Below are positions 28,828 to 33,140 of a DNA stretch of 33,140 nt, piece after piece (position 1 is the first letter of the stretch; each line of letters begins with the position of its first letter). The notes under the pieces were generated by a model. That model saw nothing but the letters and a program-made list of their open reading frames with translations, did no database searches and was not told the origin of the DNA. The stretch lies in assembly GCA_001443375.1 (NCBI GenBank), contig LDXM01000027.1:1-33140 (forward strand), written 5' to 3'. This stretch comes from Chloroflexi bacterium CSP1-4. GTDB lineage: Bacteria > Chloroflexota > Limnocylindria > Limnocylindrales > CSP1-4. A program made the position numbers and the translations under genes.

Positions 28828-29697
28828 CTGCCCGAGTTGCCCGACCTCGCCGTCCTGGCCGACGCCTTCCAGGCCGCTCTCGCCGGGCGCCCCGTCACGT
28901 CGGCCACCGTACCCGAGGGCCTCGTCGTCCGGGGCACGCCGGCAGAGCTTGACGCGATCGTCGGCCAGCAGCTCCGTGCAGTCGGCCGCCGCGGCAAGTT
29001 CCTCATCCTCGAGCTCGATCGGGATCGGATCGTGGTGAACCCGATGCTGACGGGACGCCTGGGGATGGCCCAACCGGGCGCCAAGGCCTTCGCCTCGACG
29101 GCGTTCGTGCTCGGCCTGGGCCCACGGGAGGAGCGGGTCGGGGACGCCCCCGCCTGGACCCGCGACGCGGCGTGGCTGCCCGCGCACCGTGACGCCGTCG
29201 AGCTACGTTATCGCGATCCGACGCGGATGGGCAAGGTCTACGTGCTGCCGGCCGGCACGGCGCGGCCGGTCGCCGGTTGGTCCGAGCAGGGCCCCGACGC
29301 CGACGACCCGGCACTCGACCTTGCCACCTGGCGAGGGAGGATCGCACGGCATCGCGGTGAGCTGAAGAACCTGCTTCGCGACCAGACCTTCGTCGCGGGC
29401 ATCGGCAACGGCTACAGCGACGAGATCCTGTGGGCCGCCCGCCTGGCGCCCTTCCGCAAGCGCACCACCCTCGCCGCCGAGGAGGTGGACGGGCTCTTCG
29501 CCGCCACGCGCGAGACGCTGGCCTGGGCGATCGAGGAGCTGCGGCAGCGCGTGCCGCCAACGTTCGAGGTCGAGGTGCGGGACTTCCTGCGCGTTCATCG
29601 CCGCGGCGGCGATCCCTGCCCGCGCTGCGGGACCAGGATCACCGAGATCGCGCCGGGCGGTTTCGTCACCAGCTACTGCCGGAGCTGCCAGCGCTGA
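28828..29697 (+). CDS. Fpg/Nei-family DNA glycosylase with probable CTG start
   Basis: This bifunctional glycosylase/AP-lyase family removes oxidised bases from DNA. It is the only plus-strand gene. Catalysis needs Pro2 at the mature N-terminus, so the start must be the CTG at 28828, giving (M)PELPDLAVL, 289 residues. GAGGGA lies eight bases upstream. With this start the conserved Lys falls exactly at position 57 (RRGKF), as in E. coli Fpg. The ATG at 28786 would bury the catalytic Pro behind 14 residues. Glu3, the H2TH segment (LLRDQTFVAGIGNGYSDEIL) and the zinc finger (CPRC...CRSC) are present. Oddities: the zinc-finger hairpin reads GGFVTSYC where the family usually has GGRxTxxC, so the DNA-contacting Arg is missing; the void-filling loop reads DPTRMGK rather than DxRRFG. 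Substrate preference is therefore unsure, and no mutM or nei symbol is given. Confidence 0.85.
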   Translation: MPELPDLAVLADAFQAALAGRPVTSATVPEGLVVRGTPAELDAIVGQQLRAVGRRGKFLILELDRDRIVVNPMLTGRLGMAQPGAKAFASTAFVLGLGPREERVGDAPAWTRDAAWLPAHRDAVELRYRDPTRMGKVYVLPAGTARPVAGWSEQGPDADDPALDLATWRGRIARHRGELKNLLRDQTFVAGIGNGYSDEILWAARLAPFRKRTTLAAEEVDGLFAATRETLAWAIEELRQRVPPTFEVEVRDFLRVHRRGGDPCPRCGTRITEIAPGGFVTSYCRSCQR

Positions 29698-29718
29698 CTG
29701 TCGGTGGGACGGCCGGTT

Positions 29719-30555
29719 TCAGGGGATCTTCAGGACCTGCCCGGTGCGGATGAACCGCGCATCGTCGATCCCGTTGAGCGCCTGCAGGATGGCCACGGTC
29801 GTGTCGAACCTCGCCGCGATGCCGATGAGCGTGTCACCCGCCTGCACGGTGTAGGTGCGGGTCGGGGCGGGCAGGCTCGGCGAGGGCGAGGCGCTCGGCT
29901 TCGTCGCGGGGCTCGGGCTCGGGCTCGGGCTCGGGATGGGACTGGAGCTCGGTGACGGGCTCGGTGACGGGCTGGCCGTCGGCGAGGGGGAGGGGCTGGG
30001 TGATGCCACAGCGGTCGCGCTCGGCACCGGGCTCGACGCCGCGGGCGACGCCGTCGGCGTAGCCCCCACAGATCCGGCGGGGCCGCCACCCACGAAACGA
30101 GCCGCCAGGAGCACGCCCCCGGCCGCGAGCATGACCGCGGCCAGCCCGATGCGCGTGGCCTGTCTCGTCCCGCCGACGATGGCCAGGGGTCCGGTGATCG
30201 CACTGGGCCGATCCAGTGCGACCGGCACGCTGCGTGGAACGCGCGACGCCAGGCGCTCCTCGAACGCTTCAAGGTCCTCCACGGAGACGCCGCGGTCCCG
30301 CGCCAGCGCCTCGCGCGCGCTCAGATAAGCAGGGCAACGGACGTGATCATCGATGAGGCACAGGCGGCGCTGCTTCTCCAGGCTGGGCGCGACGACCGGC
30401 GAGGCCGCTGTGCAGCGATGCTCGCGCAGCGGACGGGCGGCACGCCAGGCGCCGTCCTCGGCAAGCAGGTACATGCAGATCGCGGCCACGGTCCGCGGCG
30501 CGTCGGAGGCGGCAAGCTCGGCGCCGTCCGCGTCGGCCCCGTGAGGCGTGGTCAC
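29719..30555 (-). CDS. Single-span membrane protein: Cys/His module, Ser-Pro linker, LysM domain
   Basis: A 278-residue protein without a specific family name. The N-terminal ~80 residues contain Cys27, His46, Cys48, Cys66, His71 and Cys74 in the pattern C-x20-C-x17-C-x7-C with HRC and HVRCPAYL, which could bind metal. One membrane span is at ~136-155. There is no signal peptide, so the Cys module should be cytoplasmic. A Ser/Pro/Thr-rich linker (~165-233, SPSPSPS repeats) leads to a C-terminal LysM domain (~235-278; TYTVQAGDTLIGIAARF) that would bind peptidoglycan outside. The GTG start is 38 bases from the 5S rRNA end. It converges on the glycosylase gene with 21 bases between the stops. 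Similar Cys-LysM proteins are, from memory, common in Chloroflexota. The role is unknown; a cell-wall-linked sensor or scaffold is a guess. Confidence 0.8.
   Translation of the reverse strand: MTTPHGADADGAELAASDAPRTVAAICMYLLAEDGAWRAARPLREHRCTAASPVVAPSLEKQRRLCLIDDHVRCPAYLSAREALARDRGVSVEDLEAFEERLASRVPRSVPVALDRPSAITGPLAIVGGTRQATRIGLAAVMLAAGGVLLAARFVGGGPAGSVGATPTASPAASSPVPSATAVASPSPSPSPTASPSPSPSPSSSPIPSPSPSPSPATKPSASPSPSLPAPTRTYTVQAGDTLIGIAARFDTTVAILQALNGIDDARFIRTGQVLKIP
29908..29935. repeat. GGGCTC hexamer repeat in the Ser-Pro linker
   Basis: Four successive GGGCTC units on the plus strand encode SPSPSPS on the minus strand. Related degenerate GAC/GTC units continue to ~29995. This is in-frame low-complexity sequence within the linker of the LysM protein. 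Confidence 0.65.
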
Positions 30556-30593
30556 ACGGGAATCATACGGGCCCGGCTCCAGGATGCGAAAAA

Positions 30594-30711
30594 CCCCGGC
30601 GACGACCTATTTTCCCGAAAGGCTGCCCTCTCAGTATCTTCGGCGCTGGAGAGCTTAACTGCCGTGTTCGGGATGGGAACGGGTGTGGCCTCTCCGCTGG
30701 AGTCACCGGGG
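30594..30711 (-). rRNA. rrf: 5S ribosomal RNA
   Basis: The minus strand reads CCCCGGTGACTCCAGCGGAG at the 5' end, the conserved CCCATCCCGAACACGG and AGTTAAGC in loops B/C, and GGTCGTCGCCGGGG at the 3' end. The ends pair as the terminal helix I. Length is about 118 bases; the exact ends may be off by one or two. TTTTT follows directly after the 3' strand, so helix I plus the T-run could act as a terminator. Confidence 0.95.
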
Positions 30712-30877
30712 TTCTTCTGCTGTGACGATGTGACCGGCTGCGACGCCACGGGGACCATTCGTCCGCGTGCGGCGCTCGAGTCGATGGGAATCTTCGCGTT
30801 CTGTCCACGCCGGCCCGTGCCGGCGACAAGGTGGGATCCGAGATCCCTGGCAGCTGCCCATTGGTCAGCTGCTGAAG
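30712..30877 (-). other. 23S-5S spacer
   Basis: The spacer of about 166 bases contains no tRNA and no open frame that I can support. It holds two hairpins, CGCCGGC/GCCGGCG (30808-30814 with 30819-30825) and GGGATC/GATCCC (30833-30838 with 30842-30847), plausible rRNA processing structures. Confidence 0.6.

Positions 30878-33140
<2,263 letters not shown>

Overview
This 33 kb window is a high-G+C bacterial contig of almost pure core-genome content: the ribosomal protein/RNA polymerase supercluster, an information-processing operon, and the 3' end of an rRNA operon. Everything except one DNA glycosylase gene reads on the minus strand, so transcription runs from high to low coordinates. The gene order matches the classical Firmicutes arrangement (clpC-radA-yacL-ispD/F-cysS-rlmB ... 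rpmG-secE-nusG-rplKAJL-rpoBC-rpsLG-fusA-tuf). The G+C content, an extra coiled-coil block in RpoC, long acidic tails on ribosomal protein S1 and a Cys/His-LysM membrane protein suggest a Chloroflexota-like organism (for example Limnocylindria). That placement is inference; Dormibacterota or Actinomycetota are not excluded.

Layout from the right: partial 23S rRNA (3' part, cut by the window end), spacer, 5S rRNA, a LysM membrane protein, a plus-strand Fpg/Nei DNA glycosylase that probably starts at CTG, then rpsA, clpC, radA, a YacL-type PIN-TRAM protein, the ispDF fusion, cysS and rlmB. From clpC to rlmB the genes are nearly contiguous, with start/stop overlaps. A tRNA cluster Thr(UGU)-Tyr(GUA)-Thr(GGU) follows, then tuf (complete copy), rpmG, tRNA-Trp, secE, nusG, rplK, rplA, an L10 leader RNA, rplJ, rplL, rpoB and rpoC. 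A strong promoter then leads to rpsL, rpsG, fusA and a second tuf copy cut by the left end.

The genes serve translation (EF-Tu, EF-G, ribosomal proteins, tRNAs, rRNA, CysRS, RlmB), transcription (RpoB, RpoC, NusG), secretion (SecE), proteolysis (ClpC), DNA repair (RadA, Fpg) and isoprenoid synthesis (IspDF).

I see no mobile element, CRISPR, phage or clearly new multi-gene system. The points worth a second look are finer. rpoB and rpoC each carry a one-base deletion that breaks the frame, most likely sequence errors. RpoB has Ser at the rifampicin-contact position 526. RpoC has a coiled-coil insertion of about 180 residues and a repeat-bearing acidic tail. Perfect GC-rich hairpins lie in four successive ribosomal-protein gaps. 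The LysM protein carries an unnamed four-Cys module. The glycosylase has a CTG start and a changed zinc-finger Arg. The 23S rRNA has A at positions 2056/2057. The contig begins with a small fold-back inside an exact tuf repeat, which points to an assembly break.
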